In this document: in pieces, positions 1 to 8,720 of the stretch
How the letters are laid out: every line of letters starts with the position of its first letter
How positions within the stretch are numbered: position 1 is the first letter of the stretch
Assembly: GCA_028658405.1 (NCBI GenBank)
Contig: JAKOGY010000022.1
Span: 1 to 34,728, forward strand
Origin: Dolichospermum sp. ST_sed8
GTDB lineage: Bacteria > Cyanobacteriota > Cyanobacteriia > Cyanobacteriales > Nostocaceae
DNA length: 34,728 nucleotides
Direction: 5' to 3'
Notes under the pieces: model-generated
Told to the model about the DNA's origin: nothing
Database searches by the model: none
What the model saw: the letters and a program-made list of their open reading frames with translations, nothing else
Position numbers and translations under genes: made by a program

Positions 1-66
1 AAATCCAGATTAAACGCTCCTAAACTAAATTCATATCAAGCGTTCAAAAGCAGGACAGTAACCATC
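1..66. repeat. 66-bp exact direct repeat, copy of 9530-9595
   Basis: The first 66 bases are identical to 9530-9595. That second place spans the convergent 3' ends of the DUF6679-type gene and the MBL-fold hydrolase gene. Here only the tails of those two genes are present: the stop of the first at about 11-13 and the last dozen codons of the second from 31. The identity ends at ACCATC, which is also the first six bases of the next repeat (61-118), so the junction has 6-bp microhomology. It is either a real rearrangement scar or an assembly edge effect. Confidence 0.9.
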
Positions 67-200
67 TATAAACTAATATCCTGAAAATCCTCAAATCCTG
101 GATATCCTGATTCAGACAAATACAACTTTCATCACCAAACAAACCATCTATAAACTAATATCCTGAAAATCCTAAAATCCTGGATATCCTGATTCAGACA
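61..200. repeat. two copies of a 58-bp direct repeat
   Basis: Positions 61-118 and 143-200 match over 58 bases with one mismatch (82-base period). The core contains CCTGAAAATCC and ends CTGATTCAGACA. A shorter relative lies at 14489-14530, next to the ureG stop codon. This is a dispersed non-coding repeat family, placed just past the 3' ends of minus-strand genes in both locations. Confidence 0.85.
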
Positions 201-214
201 ATTGAGAGAGATTC

Positions 215-243
215 ATATCCCCGACTTCTGAAGTCGGGGATAT
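215..243. repeat. dispersed palindrome ATCCCCGACTTC...GTCGGGGAT
   Basis: This near-perfect palindrome has arms ATCCCCGACTTC and GAAGTCGGGGAT, just downstream of the GTPase stop (minus strand). Relatives sit at 5571-5603, 17099-17132 and 23217-23249, all intergenic and often at gene ends. It would fold into a stable hairpin and may help end or protect transcripts, but the family is repetitive. Confidence 0.8.
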
Positions 244-249
244 GGCAGA

Positions 250-1707
250 TTAAGCCACAACTTCCACAGGTTTGGCTTCTGGTAACAACCGTTTCACACC
301 TTGCTTGACAAAAGCTTCCAACACAGCCATTTTTTGATTTTGCTGGAATACACTTTGCAAAACTTGACGCAGTTTGTCGAGATTTAAAGCACTTCCAGAT
401 TCTAAAGCAATTTCTTGCTGTTCAAAATATGCCACTAAACTTAATCCGGCTACTCTTGTGAGGTAAGCAGCACTAACTCCCTCTACCATTCCCCCAGCGA
501 CAAAGGTAGCAACGTTAGTTTTAAGAATACCTGTGACAGCCCTAGTTGAAAGTTCTACTAAACCTAATTTCAACATTAAACTTCCCATAGTTCCAGCTAC
601 TTGTTGCGCTTGTTCTAAGGAAATTTTCTGCTGATAAATATTACCCAAATCTATGACCATTTGAGCAGTAATCGCCGCAGTTGCTAGAATATCCAAAGCA
701 GGTACGGGATTAGCGAAAGCTGCTGCTGCTGCAATCCATTGATATTGTTCTATAAACGGTGTAGAGCGATCGCGTCTCACGCCATTTAAACAATTTTTAG
801 CTTCAGCTTTTAGTAATAATACTTTGCGGTTGGTGGTATTACAAACTAGCTGTTCTCCTTGCTGTCCCACAACTTCCGTTAATTGTTGTGTCAATTGCTG
901 GATATCTGGCGTTGGTTGTTCCATCCATTCTTGGAAAGAACCATCTTCTTTATGTTTCCGCACTTTCACAGCTACGGGAGAAGCCGCAGTCGCAACTACA
1001 TTTGCACCAATGCGCTGTTTTAATGATTGTAAAACTGTAGCGCGTTCTTCTGGCTGATACTGGTCTTGTTTGTTGAAAACTAGCAATGTCGGCTGTTTTG
1101 CGGCTTTTAGCTGTTGTAAAACCTGAAATTCTGAATCTGTTAAATCACCGTTTGTCAGAAATAAGACAAAATCAGATTTTTGCATTTCTGATAAAGTGAC
1201 AACATCAGAATTTTCACCAACTACCGCAAATAAAGGCGCTGTTTCGGCAAAATGTAAAGACATTCCCGGAAACGCTTGGGCATTTTTTACAACTTCAATA
1301 ATCGTACTTTTACCTACAGATTTTCCACCAGTCACGGCAATGGCAATTTCCTTTCTATCTAGTTCTAAAGGTAATTTAGCCAGGTTTTCTCGGAGAATTT
1401 CTAAAGCAGGATGAGTAGCTGCTTCTTGAGCAAGCTGATTAATTATTACTTCGATTTGAGCGATCGCTTTATCTACAGATGCCCGGTTTACAAGTATATC
1501 ATTTAGCTGTTCACCTAATTGGGGCTGATTTTTGTTGAATAACCACAAACCCCCACTGACAGCTAAAGCACTCAAAAGTCCAAATTCTCCCACTTGAACT
1601 ATTGAATCATGCCAACTGTTTAACATCCACAGGGAGAACGATAGTCCTAGTCCTCCCACTAATATTGGTCGTTGTAACTTCACAATTCTGATTCTCCACG
1701 CGAGCAA
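250..1707 (-). CDS. membrane-associated GTPase with DUF697 domain
   Basis: Predicted P-loop GTPase of 485 residues. Two hydrophobic segments lie near the N terminus (about 12-30 and 42-57). The GTP-binding P-loop GGKSVGKS is at about 127-134 and the base-recognition motif NKQD at about 212-215. The C-terminal third, about 318-460, is the hydrophobic helical DUF697 domain found with such GTPases in cyanobacteria. The first start in frame is TTG, with GGAG 10 bases before it; a GTG at codon 9 is an alternative. The gene stands alone and is transcribed away from the arsenic operon. The family is thought to act at membranes; the exact role is unknown. Confidence 0.85.
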   Translation of the reverse strand: MLAWRIRIVKLQRPILVGGLGLSFSLWMLNSWHDSIVQVGEFGLLSALAVSGGLWLFNKNQPQLGEQLNDILVNRASVDKAIAQIEVIINQLAQEAATHPALEILRENLAKLPLELDRKEIAIAVTGGKSVGKSTIIEVVKNAQAFPGMSLHFAETAPLFAVVGENSDVVTLSEMQKSDFVLFLTNGDLTDSEFQVLQQLKAAKQPTLLVFNKQDQYQPEERATVLQSLKQRIGANVVATAASPVAVKVRKHKEDGSFQEWMEQPTPDIQQLTQQLTEVVGQQGEQLVCNTTNRKVLLLKAEAKNCLNGVRRDRSTPFIEQYQWIAAAAAFANPVPALDILATAAITAQMVIDLGNIYQQKISLEQAQQVAGTMGSLMLKLGLVELSTRAVTGILKTNVATFVAGGMVEGVSAAYLTRVAGLSLVAYFEQQEIALESGSALNLDKLRQVLQSVFQQNQKMAVLEAFVKQGVKRLLPEAKPVEVVA

Positions 1708-1831
1708 AAAGCTTTTACTCCACTTTAGTTTAAAACTTGGTACTCCGATTGAGGTTGGTGAACAAATTTCTTCTGATGCTGAAAACTAGCAAGCGGCTAA
1801 AAACATTCTTATTGCTATCTATAAACAATAC

Positions 1832-1847
1832 ATCAAATTTTTTTGAT
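1832..1847. promoter_or_regulatory. ArsR-type operator 1 (ATCAA-N6-TTGAT)
   Basis: This is a perfect ATCAA-N6-TTGAT palindrome about 107 bases before the pstS-like start. As I recall, this is the element described for ArsR binding before the arsenic operon of Synechocystis. A second, nearly perfect copy lies 53 bases downstream. No arsR gene is in the window, so the regulator would be encoded elsewhere. The match is seen directly; binding is inferred. Confidence 0.6.
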
Positions 1848-1877
1848 TAATTGTTTTATTTAATGATAAGGTAGATA

Positions 1878-1907
1878 TTGACATATCAACTTTTTTTGAA
1901 ATAATAG
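1878..1907 (+). promoter_or_regulatory. promoter with embedded ArsR-type operator 2
   Basis: A TTGACA hexamer at 1878-1883 serves as a -35 candidate. A weak A/T-rich -10 candidate starts at about 1901-1902, giving a 17-18 base spacer. The second operator, ATCAA-N6-TTGAA at 1885-1900, fills that spacer, so a bound repressor would occlude the polymerase site. This arrangement suggests arsenic-induced transcription of the downstream genes. Confidence 0.5.
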
Positions 1908-1953
1908 GTACATAGGACAAATACTCTGCTCACTAATTATACAGGTAAAATCA

Positions 1954-3012
1954 GTGAATAAAACAGCAACCAAATTAGTCTTAACCTTCGGAATATTAGC
2001 ATTAACAACCAGTTTTACAAATACGTCTGGTCTTGCACAAAATATTAAACAACCAACTGAAGCGACAAAAATCACTAACTCTACCACTGACACAATTATC
2101 AAAGTAGACGGTTCTAGTACCGTATATCCCATTACCGAGGCTATAGCCAAAATATACCAATCCAACCCTAAAAATAATAGTCAAGTAAAAGTTAGTATTT
2201 CTGGTACTAGCGGTGGGTTTGAAAAATTTTGTACTGGTAAAATAGATATCAGTAATGCCTCTCGGCCAATTAACCAGTCGGAAATGGCAGCTTGTAAAAA
2301 AAATGGTGTAAGCTACATGGAATTACCCGTAGCTTTTGATGCCCTAACTGTTGCTGTTAACCCCCAGAACAGTTGGGCAAAAGACATTACAGTAGCCGAA
2401 TTGAAAAAAATATGGGAACCTGCGGCTGAAGGAAAAATTACAAAATGGAATCAAGTCCGCGCTTCTTGGCCAGATAGTCCAATTAAATTATATGGTGCTG
2501 GTGGTAAATCTGGAACATTTGATTATTTTACTGAAGCAATTGTCGGTAAAGCCAAAGCCAGCCGCAAAGATTACACAGCCAGTGAAAATGATGATATTTT
2601 AGTTACTGGTGTTAATAAAGATCCTAATGCTTTGGGTTACTTTGGTTATGCTTACTACGAAAAAAACAAAAATAAGCTAAAACTTGTAGCAGTTAATAGT
2701 GGTAAAGGTGCTGTTTTACCATCACCAGAAACAGTAGAAAAAGCCAAATATCAACCACTTTCTCGACCTCTATTCATTTATGTGAATCTTCGGTCTAGTA
2801 AAAACAAAACTTTGGTGTATAATTTTGCAGATTTTTACATTAAAAATGCGGCAAAAACAGCCAGTTCTGTTGGCTATGTTCCTTTATCAGAGGAAGCTTA
2901 CAAACTAAATTTTATCCACTTGTATAAGGGTAAAGCCGGAACAGTATTTGGTGGCAAAGCTGAGTTTAACCTGACTCTTGGGCAATTATTACGCAAACAA
3001 AAGCAATTTTAG
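1954..3012 (+). CDS. PstS-type phosphate-binding protein of the arsenic operon
   Basis: Periplasmic substrate-binding protein of the PstS family, 352 residues, the usual length. It starts at GTG and has a signal peptide (positive N terminus, hydrophobic core, cut near residue 29). Phosphate-binding loops are visible: DGSSTVYP at about 52-59, the SGTSGG and SNASRPI region at about 83-105, and GKSGTFDYF at about 184-192. The gene ends 15 bases before the GAPDH gene, so the two are co-transcribed, and it lies directly behind two ArsR-type operators. No pstC, pstA or pstB is present. A likely role is selective phosphate scavenging under arsenate stress; this is inference from context, and general phosphate uptake is the alternative. 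Confidence 0.88.
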   Translation: MNKTATKLVLTFGILALTTSFTNTSGLAQNIKQPTEATKITNSTTDTIIKVDGSSTVYPITEAIAKIYQSNPKNNSQVKVSISGTSGGFEKFCTGKIDISNASRPINQSEMAACKKNGVSYMELPVAFDALTVAVNPQNSWAKDITVAELKKIWEPAAEGKITKWNQVRASWPDSPIKLYGAGGKSGTFDYFTEAIVGKAKASRKDYTASENDDILVTGVNKDPNALGYFGYAYYEKNKNKLKLVAVNSGKGAVLPSPETVEKAKYQPLSRPLFIYVNLRSSKNKTLVYNFADFYIKNAAKTASSVGYVPLSEEAYKLNFIHLYKGKAGTVFGGKAEFNLTLGQLLRKQKQF

Positions 3013-3027
3013 TAATTAATAAAAATT

Positions 3028-4044
3028 ATGACAATTAGAGTAGGAATAAATGGATTTGGCCGCATAGGACGGTTGGCACTCCGTGTGGCTTGGAATTGGA
3101 CAGAAATAGAATTTGTCCACATTAATGAAACTAAAGGTGGGACAGAAGCAGCAGCACATTTACTCAAATTTGATTCTGTACATGGACGTTGGCAACCAGA
3201 AGTAGAATCTATAGAAAACCAAGTTGTTATTGATGGTAAATCCCTAAGTTTTACTGAACATTCTCAACCGAGTGAAGTTGCTTGGGAAGACTTTGGTGTT
3301 GATATAGTTTTGGAATGTTCTGGTAAGTTTAGAACACCTGCTACCCTTGACCCTTATTTTAAAAGAGGTGTGCAAAAAGTAATTGTTGCCGCACCTGTGA
3401 AAGAAGAGGCTTTAAATATTGTCATGGGCGTAAATGATGACCTCTACGAATCTGACAAACATCATTTATTAACAGCAGCTTCTTGTACTACCAATTGTTT
3501 AGCCCCAGTCGTAAAAGTAATTCATGAAGGCTTAGGAATTAAGCATGGAGTAATTACTACAATTCATGATAATACTAATACTCAAACTATAGTAGATACA
3601 CCTCATAAAGATTTGCGTCGCGCTAGAGCCACAAGTATGTCATTAATTCCGACTAGCACAGGTTCAGCAACAGCTATTGGGTTAATTTATCCAGAATTGA
3701 ATGGTAAATTAAATGGTTTAGCAGTGCGTGTAGCTTTGTTAAATGCTTCTCTAACAGATTGTGTATTTGAAGTAGTCCGACCAACAACAATTGCAGAAAT
3801 TAATGGTTTATTAAAAGCTGCATCAGAGCAAGAACCATTAAAGGGAATTTTGGGTTATGAAGAACGTCCTTTAGTATCTATTGATTATAAAGATGATCCT
3901 CGTTCTTCGATTATTGATGCCCTTTCTACAATGGTTGTCAATGAAACCCAAGTGAAAATCTTGGCGTGGTATGACAATGAATGGGGTTATGCAAATCGCA
4001 TGGTGGAATTAGCCCGAAAGGTGGCTTTAAGTTTGCATAAATAA
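3028..4044 (+). CDS. ArsJ-associated glyceraldehyde-3-phosphate dehydrogenase
   Basis: NAD-binding GAPDH, 338 residues. The Rossmann motif [10 protein letters not shown] is at about 6-15. The catalytic cysteine is in ASCTTNC (about Cys153), with a partner histidine at about 180. The segment after that histidine reads HDNTNTQ instead of the glycolytic HSYTGDQ, and I associate this with the arsenic-operon branch. With arsenate in place of phosphate, the enzyme makes 1-arseno-3-phosphoglycerate, which ArsJ exports (known for the GAPDH/ArsJ pair). It sits between the PstS-like gene and arsJ. A housekeeping role is unlikely given this context. Confidence 0.92.
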   Translation: MTIRVGINGFGRIGRLALRVAWNWTEIEFVHINETKGGTEAAAHLLKFDSVHGRWQPEVESIENQVVIDGKSLSFTEHSQPSEVAWEDFGVDIVLECSGKFRTPATLDPYFKRGVQKVIVAAPVKEEALNIVMGVNDDLYESDKHHLLTAASCTTNCLAPVVKVIHEGLGIKHGVITTIHDNTNTQTIVDTPHKDLRRARATSMSLIPTSTGSATAIGLIYPELNGKLNGLAVRVALLNASLTDCVFEVVRPTTIAEINGLLKAASEQEPLKGILGYEERPLVSIDYKDDPRSSIIDALSTMVVNETQVKILAWYDNEWGYANRMVELARKVALSLHK

Positions 4045-4063
4045 TGGTTTTTGATGAATGATG

Positions 4064-4095
4064 TGGGGTATTTGATTTACCCCATTTCTTTAATT
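4064..4095 (+). terminator. terminator-like hairpin between GAPDH and arsJ
   Basis: TGGGGTA (4064-4070) and TACCCCA (4078-4084) form a perfect 7-bp stem with a 7-base loop, followed by a T-rich run. It lies 20 bases after the GAPDH stop, in the 104-base gap before arsJ. It could lower readthrough into arsJ or stabilise the upstream message. Confidence 0.5.
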
Positions 4096-4148
4096 CCTGA
4101 ATCCTGTTTTTTGACTCCTAATATATTTACGATTTTGAATTTTTAATT

Positions 4149-5411
4149 ATGGCTTCTACTACTGCTTCTAATTCTAATTTCAAGAATTATGTTCTGGTGA
4201 CACTGGCATACTGGGGGTTCACCTTGACTGATGGAGCTTTGAGAATGTTGGTGTTGCTCTATTTTAATAAAATTGGTTATACACCCATTCAAATTGCTTC
4301 TCTGTTCCTGTTTTACGAGGTATTTGGAGTTGTTACAAACTTTCTCGGCGGTTGGATTGGTTCTCAGTTTGGTTTAAAGGTGACTCTTTACACTGGTATT
4401 GGGTTGCAGGTGTTTTCCTTAATCATGCTGTCTTTTCTTAATCCAGGTTGGGCGCAGTGGCTTGCAGTCCTCTATGTGATGGTTGCACAGGCATTTTCGG
4501 GAATTGCTAAGGACTTAACCAAGATGAGTTCTAAAAGCGCCATTCGCTTGGTTGTGCCTCAAGATGCTCAATCTTCTTTGTTTAAGTGGGTGGCGGTGCT
4601 GACAGGTTCTAAGAATGCTTTGAAAGGTGTCGGTTTCTTTATTGGTAGCGCCCTTCTCAGTTCTGTTGGCTTTATTAATTCTCTGTGGATTATGGCTGGA
4701 GGACTTTCTGTAATTATGTTTTCTGGGTTAATGCTGCCTAAAGGTATGGGGAAAATTAAGAAAAAGGTCAAATTTAGCCAACTTTTTTCTAAAAGCGCAG
4801 AAATTAATATTCTCTCGGCGGCACGATTCTTTTTATTTGGGTCTAGAGATGTATGGTTTGTTGTAGCTTTACCAGTGTTTTTACGGCAGACTTTAGGCTG
4901 GTCTTTTTATCAAGTGGGAGGGTTTTTGGCTTGTTGGGTAATTGGTTATGGCATAATTCAGTTTTTAGCACCAACACTCATACAGCGGTTTGGTTCTGGC
5001 CGTCCACCCCAATCTCAGACTATTCGGTTTTGGACATTTACTTTAACGGCTGTTCCTGGTGCGATCGCTCTGGCACTACAATTAGGTTTACCTCCTAATC
5101 TTGTAATTATTAGTGGACTTTTAGTTTTTGGTGTCGTATTTGCTTTTAATTCTGCTGTTCATTCCTATCTGGTTTTGGCATTTACTGATGATGACAAAGT
5201 TGCCTTAAATGTAGGTTTTTACTATATGGCAAACTCCGGTGGTCGTCTTGTGGGGACGGTGTTATCTGGCTTAGTTTATCAAATATTTGGACTAGTTGGT
5301 TGTCTGTGGACATCAATGTTTTTTGTATTAGCAGCAGGTTTAGTTTCTCTGAAGTTACCTAATCCTCAACCTAGTAAATCTATAGCTTGGAAAGCTGGAG
5401 ACGGAGAGTAA
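4149..5411 (+). CDS. arsJ: organoarsenical efflux MFS permease ArsJ
   Basis: Major facilitator superfamily protein of 420 residues with about 10-12 hydrophobic segments throughout. The early block LTDGALRMLVLLYFNKIGY and the following inner loop resemble ArsJ permeases. In the known pathway ArsJ exports 1-arseno-3-phosphoglycerate, made by the GAPDH encoded just upstream; the ester then breaks down outside, so the pair acts as an arsenate efflux system. The adjacent special GAPDH is the strongest support. It starts at ATG, 104 bases past the GAPDH stop. Confidence 0.9.
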   Translation: MASTTASNSNFKNYVLVTLAYWGFTLTDGALRMLVLLYFNKIGYTPIQIASLFLFYEVFGVVTNFLGGWIGSQFGLKVTLYTGIGLQVFSLIMLSFLNPGWAQWLAVLYVMVAQAFSGIAKDLTKMSSKSAIRLVVPQDAQSSLFKWVAVLTGSKNALKGVGFFIGSALLSSVGFINSLWIMAGGLSVIMFSGLMLPKGMGKIKKKVKFSQLFSKSAEINILSAARFFLFGSRDVWFVVALPVFLRQTLGWSFYQVGGFLACWVIGYGIIQFLAPTLIQRFGSGRPPQSQTIRFWTFTLTAVPGAIALALQLGLPPNLVIISGLLVFGVVFAFNSAVHSYLVLAFTDDDKVALNVGFYYMANSGGRLVGTVLSGLVYQIFGLVGCLWTSMFFVLAAGLVSLKLPNPQPSKSIAWKAGDGE

Positions 5412-5470
5412 TATTTATTAGTCTAAAGATATGCCATAGAAACAGGTATATCCTACCGTAGTTGGATGAA

Positions 5471-5486
5471 TCAAAAATCTATTTGA
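5471..5486. promoter_or_regulatory. weak ArsR-like palindrome before acr3
   Basis: TCAAA-N6-TTTGA forms a perfect 16-base palindrome about 145 bases before the acr3 start. It resembles but does not match the ATCAA-N6-TTGAT operators upstream of the PstS-like gene. It could give acr3 its own arsenic-responsive control. Chance occurrence in A/T-rich DNA is quite possible. Confidence 0.25.
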
Positions 5487-5570
5487 GTTTTAATATAGTA
5501 GTGGGCAATCAGTGACAGTTTTTGCCTCTTACCCAAATACTAATTTGTAATAAATACACAATAACAACAA

Positions 5571-5603
5571 GATCCCCGACTTCTTTAAGAATTCGGGGAT
5601 CTG
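5571..5603. repeat. dispersed palindrome ATCCCCGACTTC...GGGGATC
   Basis: This is a member of the same palindrome family as 215-243, with an imperfect right arm (AATTCGGGGATC). It lies between arsJ and acr3 and ends about 27 bases before the acr3 start, so a hairpin could affect the acr3 leader. Confidence 0.75.
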
Positions 5604-5629
5604 AAATTAAACTTATAGAGGTTAATTAA

Positions 5630-6706
5630 GTGGAATATATAACTAAAAAACCGACTATCAAACGCCTTTCTTTTCTGGATCGCTTTTTGACATTGTGGAT
5701 ATTTCTCGCAATGGCAATTGGAGTCAGTTTAGGATATTTTTTCCCCACAGTAGAAGTTTTCATCAATCATTTTCAAGTGGGAACTACTAATATCCCCATT
5801 GCCATTGGTTTAATTTTGATGATGTACCCAGCTTTAGCAAAGGTAAAATATGAAGAATTAGGAGATGTATTTCGTAATATAAAAATTCTCGGACTATCAT
5901 TATCACTAACTTGGATAATTGCCCCAATAGTGATGTTTACACTTGCTATTCTTTTTTTACGCGATAAACCTGAATATATGACTGGGTTAATCATGGTGGG
6001 AATAGCCCCTTGTATTGCTATGGTAATTGTCTGGAGTGACTTAGCTAAAGGAGACACTGAATATACAGCCGGATTAGTTGCTTTTAATAGTATTTTTCAA
6101 GTTTTCTTTTACAGCGTTTATGCTTGGTTTTTTCTTTCTGTTTTACCGCCTTTATTTGGCTTACAAGGAACTATTGTAAATATCAGTATTGGGGAAATTG
6201 CCAACAGCGTTTTTATCTATTTAGGTATTCCTTTTCTGGCTGGATTTATGACTCGCGTTGTTTTAGTGAAAGCTAAAGGTAAACAGTGGTATCATCAGCA
6301 GTTTATTCCCAAAATTAGTCCCATTACTTTAATCGCTCTTTTATTTACAATCATGGTAATGTTTAGTTTAAAGGGAAATTTGATTGTGCAAATTCCTCTG
6401 GATGTTGTCCGCATTGCCATTCCCCTAATTATCTACTTTCTATTGATGTTTTTGAGTAGTTTTTACCTAGCATGGAAAATCAAAGCTGACTATGCAAAAG
6501 CTGCTAGTGTGGCATTTACCGCTGCTGGTAATAATTTTGAATTAGCAATAGCTGTAGCTATTTCTGTCTTTGGAATTAAATCTGGTGTGGCTTTTGCTGC
6601 TGTCATTGGACCATTGGTAGAAGTGCCAGTCTTAATTAGTTTAGTCAGTGTATCTTTCTGGATCAAGAAACATTTTTTTCGCTCATCTCCACCAATAAGA
6701 TTATAA
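5630..6706 (+). CDS. acr3: ACR3-family arsenite efflux permease
   Basis: Arsenite exporter of the ACR3 (bile/arsenite/riboflavin transporter) family, 358 residues with about ten membrane segments. The conserved cysteine in [12 protein letters not shown] (about Cys128) and a conserved glutamate in the last membrane segment (GPLVEVP, about 331) are both present. It starts at GTG with an AGAGG ribosome site eight bases before it. It lies 218 bases past arsJ, with a palindromic repeat between, so it may be read from the upstream promoter or its own. It expels arsenite formed by arsenate reduction and complements the GAPDH/ArsJ route. No arsenate reductase gene is seen here. Confidence 0.93.
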   Translation: MEYITKKPTIKRLSFLDRFLTLWIFLAMAIGVSLGYFFPTVEVFINHFQVGTTNIPIAIGLILMMYPALAKVKYEELGDVFRNIKILGLSLSLTWIIAPIVMFTLAILFLRDKPEYMTGLIMVGIAPCIAMVIVWSDLAKGDTEYTAGLVAFNSIFQVFFYSVYAWFFLSVLPPLFGLQGTIVNISIGEIANSVFIYLGIPFLAGFMTRVVLVKAKGKQWYHQQFIPKISPITLIALLFTIMVMFSLKGNLIVQIPLDVVRIAIPLIIYFLLMFLSSFYLAWKIKADYAKAASVAFTAAGNNFELAIAVAISVFGIKSGVAFAAVIGPLVEVPVLISLVSVSFWIKKHFFRSSPPIRL

Positions 6707-6742
6707 TTAAATACGTTTAATCTATTGATTTATTTAAATTTA

Positions 6743-7531
6743 ATGAAAGTTGCTGATTTAATTACCTGGTTTGAAGAATGGGCAAATCCTACTTGGTGCG
6801 AAAGTTGGGATAATTGCGGTTGGCAAGTAGAACCCGGTATTTTGTCCACACAAGCGCGAGTCTTGGTGTGTTTAACTCCCACTTTAGCAGTCATGCAGGA
6901 AGCGATCGCTCTCCATGCTAATCTAATTTTCGCCCATCATCCCCTGATTTTTTACCCCCCCAAATCTTTCCGCACTGGAGAAGCTTTAACGGAAATGGTG
7001 CGGTTAGCTTTTACCCATAATATCGGTATTTACACCGCTCATACTAATTTTGACCAAGTTGCAGATGGAACTGCTGATGTTTTAGCGCAACTTCTCCAAC
7101 TTCAAGAAGTATCACCCATTGTTCCTACCCAAGCAGGTTTAGGTTATGGGCGTGTAGGAATATTAAAACCTACTTTGACATTACAAGAGTTACTTAAAAA
7201 TATTCAATCTCAATTAAATCCGCCCCATTTAATTTTTTCCCCAATGGCTGATTTACAACAGCAAATTTCACGGGTAGCTGTTTTAGGTGGTTCGGGTGCA
7301 GGTTATATTTCAGAGGTAGTTAAAACTAATGCCCAAGTTTATCTAACTTCTGACTGTAAATTTCATCAATTTCAAGAAAGCCGTGATCGTAATCTTGTAT
7401 TAATTGATGCTGGTCATTATGCCACAGAACGTCCTGCTTGCGATCGCTTAGTCCAGAAATTTCAAGCCATTAACTTAGATTGGGTGCAATTGAGCCAGCA
7501 AGATGAAGATTTTCGGCAGTTTTTAACCTAG
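6743..7531 (+). CDS. Nif3-like dinuclear metal centre protein (DUF34)
   Basis: Nif3/YbgI family protein of 262 residues. I chose the ATG whose product begins MKVADLITWFEEW, since this matches where the family starts; an in-frame TTG 18 bases upstream is less likely. Metal ligands are visible in FAHHPLIF (about 62-69), HTNFDQ, and DAGHYATERP near the C terminus. The family binds two metal ions; proposed roles include GTP cyclohydrolase-like or other hydrolase activity, none settled. It follows acr3 by 36 bases and may be co-transcribed, but the gene is widespread and not specific to arsenic loci. Confidence 0.88.
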   Translation: MKVADLITWFEEWANPTWCESWDNCGWQVEPGILSTQARVLVCLTPTLAVMQEAIALHANLIFAHHPLIFYPPKSFRTGEALTEMVRLAFTHNIGIYTAHTNFDQVADGTADVLAQLLQLQEVSPIVPTQAGLGYGRVGILKPTLTLQELLKNIQSQLNPPHLIFSPMADLQQQISRVAVLGGSGAGYISEVVKTNAQVYLTSDCKFHQFQESRDRNLVLIDAGHYATERPACDRLVQKFQAINLDWVQLSQQDEDFRQFLT

Positions 7532-7817
7532 TTAGATCACCGTAAACTACCCATACTAAGTAATACTTACTTTTTTGCTAAGATTGTGAAGTGTTTGTAA
7601 ATTTTCCCGCTGTATTTTTCATTATACAGCACCGTCATCCTCATAAATTGTCCGTAAAAATCCTGAGATAAAGAAGCATTATTTCTATTTTCGTGATTTT
7701 GATCACTATATTTATGTAATGAGAAGCACTATAAATAGATGGTTTGCATCAATGTATTTGAAAAATAATTGTTGCAAAATAAAAATAATCAATTGCTCTC
7801 TTATATTTTTAGTTATC

Positions 7818-8033
7818 ATGATTCGTTCACTGGTTAAATCGGCCTTCCAAACTGGATGTCTGAGTGTTGCATCTGAGGGTTTAATCCATCAAGTGCTAAC
7901 AACCAGATGTTATCAGTCGAATGATTTGGTGGCTCTTGCTGCACTTAATGATGAAATTATCCGTGGCAAAATTAAACGCGAAGCACCTGCTCATAACCTA
8001 TTGAAATTTGATGCTCTCAACAATCACCGATAA
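7818..8033 (+). CDS. small conserved-looking protein, 71 aa
   Basis: I do not know the function. The frame is open from an ATG at 7719, but the product from the ATG at 7818 (MIRSLVKSAFQTG...) looks like the real protein: the upstream part is A/T-rich and of odd composition. The 71-residue product appears mainly helical, with a segment (SNDLVALAALNDEIIRGKI) of the kind seen in small cyanobacterial hypothetical proteins. It is followed by about 1.2 kb of mostly non-coding, repeat-rich DNA. No clear ribosome site was seen. Confidence 0.5.
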   Translation: MIRSLVKSAFQTGCLSVASEGLIHQVLTTRCYQSNDLVALAALNDEIIRGKIKREAPAHNLLKFDALNNHR

Positions 8034-8603
8034 CTAACTTTGAACAAACGCATAAAAATTAACTTGATTAATTTTACTCACTTGCATACTGCATATAAGA
8101 TTGTTGATTAAATGTATGAAATTACTTTTGCCGTACTGAAACCTATGTAGAGATGTGTTCTTATAATATCTCTACACATAAATTTATATCTTGTTTAAGT
8201 AACGCCTTTTTCATATTACTCAAATATTTATACTCAAAAAATTATTCACCAAATAGGGCAATAGATGCGTGGAGGAAGTGCCAACTTAGAATTTATTCGC
8301 CGTGACCGAAAAATTTTAGATTTTGGATTTTAGATTTTGGACCCTAGAATTTTCGGTACAGGTTCCCCGCCTCTTCAGGGCGGAATTAATCCAAAATCGC
8401 CAATCTAAAATTCTCAAGCTCCACACTTGAGGGTGGAGTCAATCCAAAATCCAAAATCGCAAATCCAAAATTGGCTGACATGATAGAATTAATTAGCAAG
8501 TAGGAATAACCATCAACGCAAGGAAGTGTTTTATTAAGGAGAAACCCCTGATTTATCTCGTCTCGGCATAGCCGTAGCCTGGGTAAACAAGCAATGGTAA
8601 ATC
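8034..8603. other. repeat-rich non-coding stretch
   Basis: No convincing gene was found. A hairpin with arms GTAGAGAT (8147-8154) and ATCTCTAC (8168-8175) lies early in the stretch. From about 8305 to 8470 there are many copies of GATTTTGGATT-like words, first on one strand and then inverted (AATCCAAAATC), broken by two hairpins (CCGCC...GGCGG and CTCCAC...GTGGAG). Together these could form a long imperfect stem-loop. Confidence 0.6.
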
Positions 8604-8720
8604 ATGGAGCGTTTAACATTAAAAATTGATGGACTCACAAAAGCAGCAAAAAAAATCAAAAGTAAGCGCAATTGCAATACCTGTCGTACTGGTAGTTGTC
8701 TTGAGCGTCTAGGAGGATAA
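8604..8720 (+). CDS. possible small cysteine motif protein, 38 aa
   Basis: This short ORF begins MERLTLKIDGLTKAAKKIK and ends with a CNTCRTGSC cluster (CxxCxxxxC) before a stop. The lysine-rich helix-like first half and the compact cysteine motif are unlike random A/T-rich translation, which argues for a real protein, perhaps metal-binding. It lies alone in a repeat-rich gap, has no strong ribosome site, and I do not recognise a family. Confidence 0.35.
   Translation: MERLTLKIDGLTKAAKKIKSKRNCNTCRTGSCLERLGG

Noticed and set aside
61-200. Repeat pair with an 82-base period considered as a CRISPR remnant
   Set aside because: Only two units, 58 bases long and not palindromic, and a further copy stands alone at 14489; it is a dispersed repeat.
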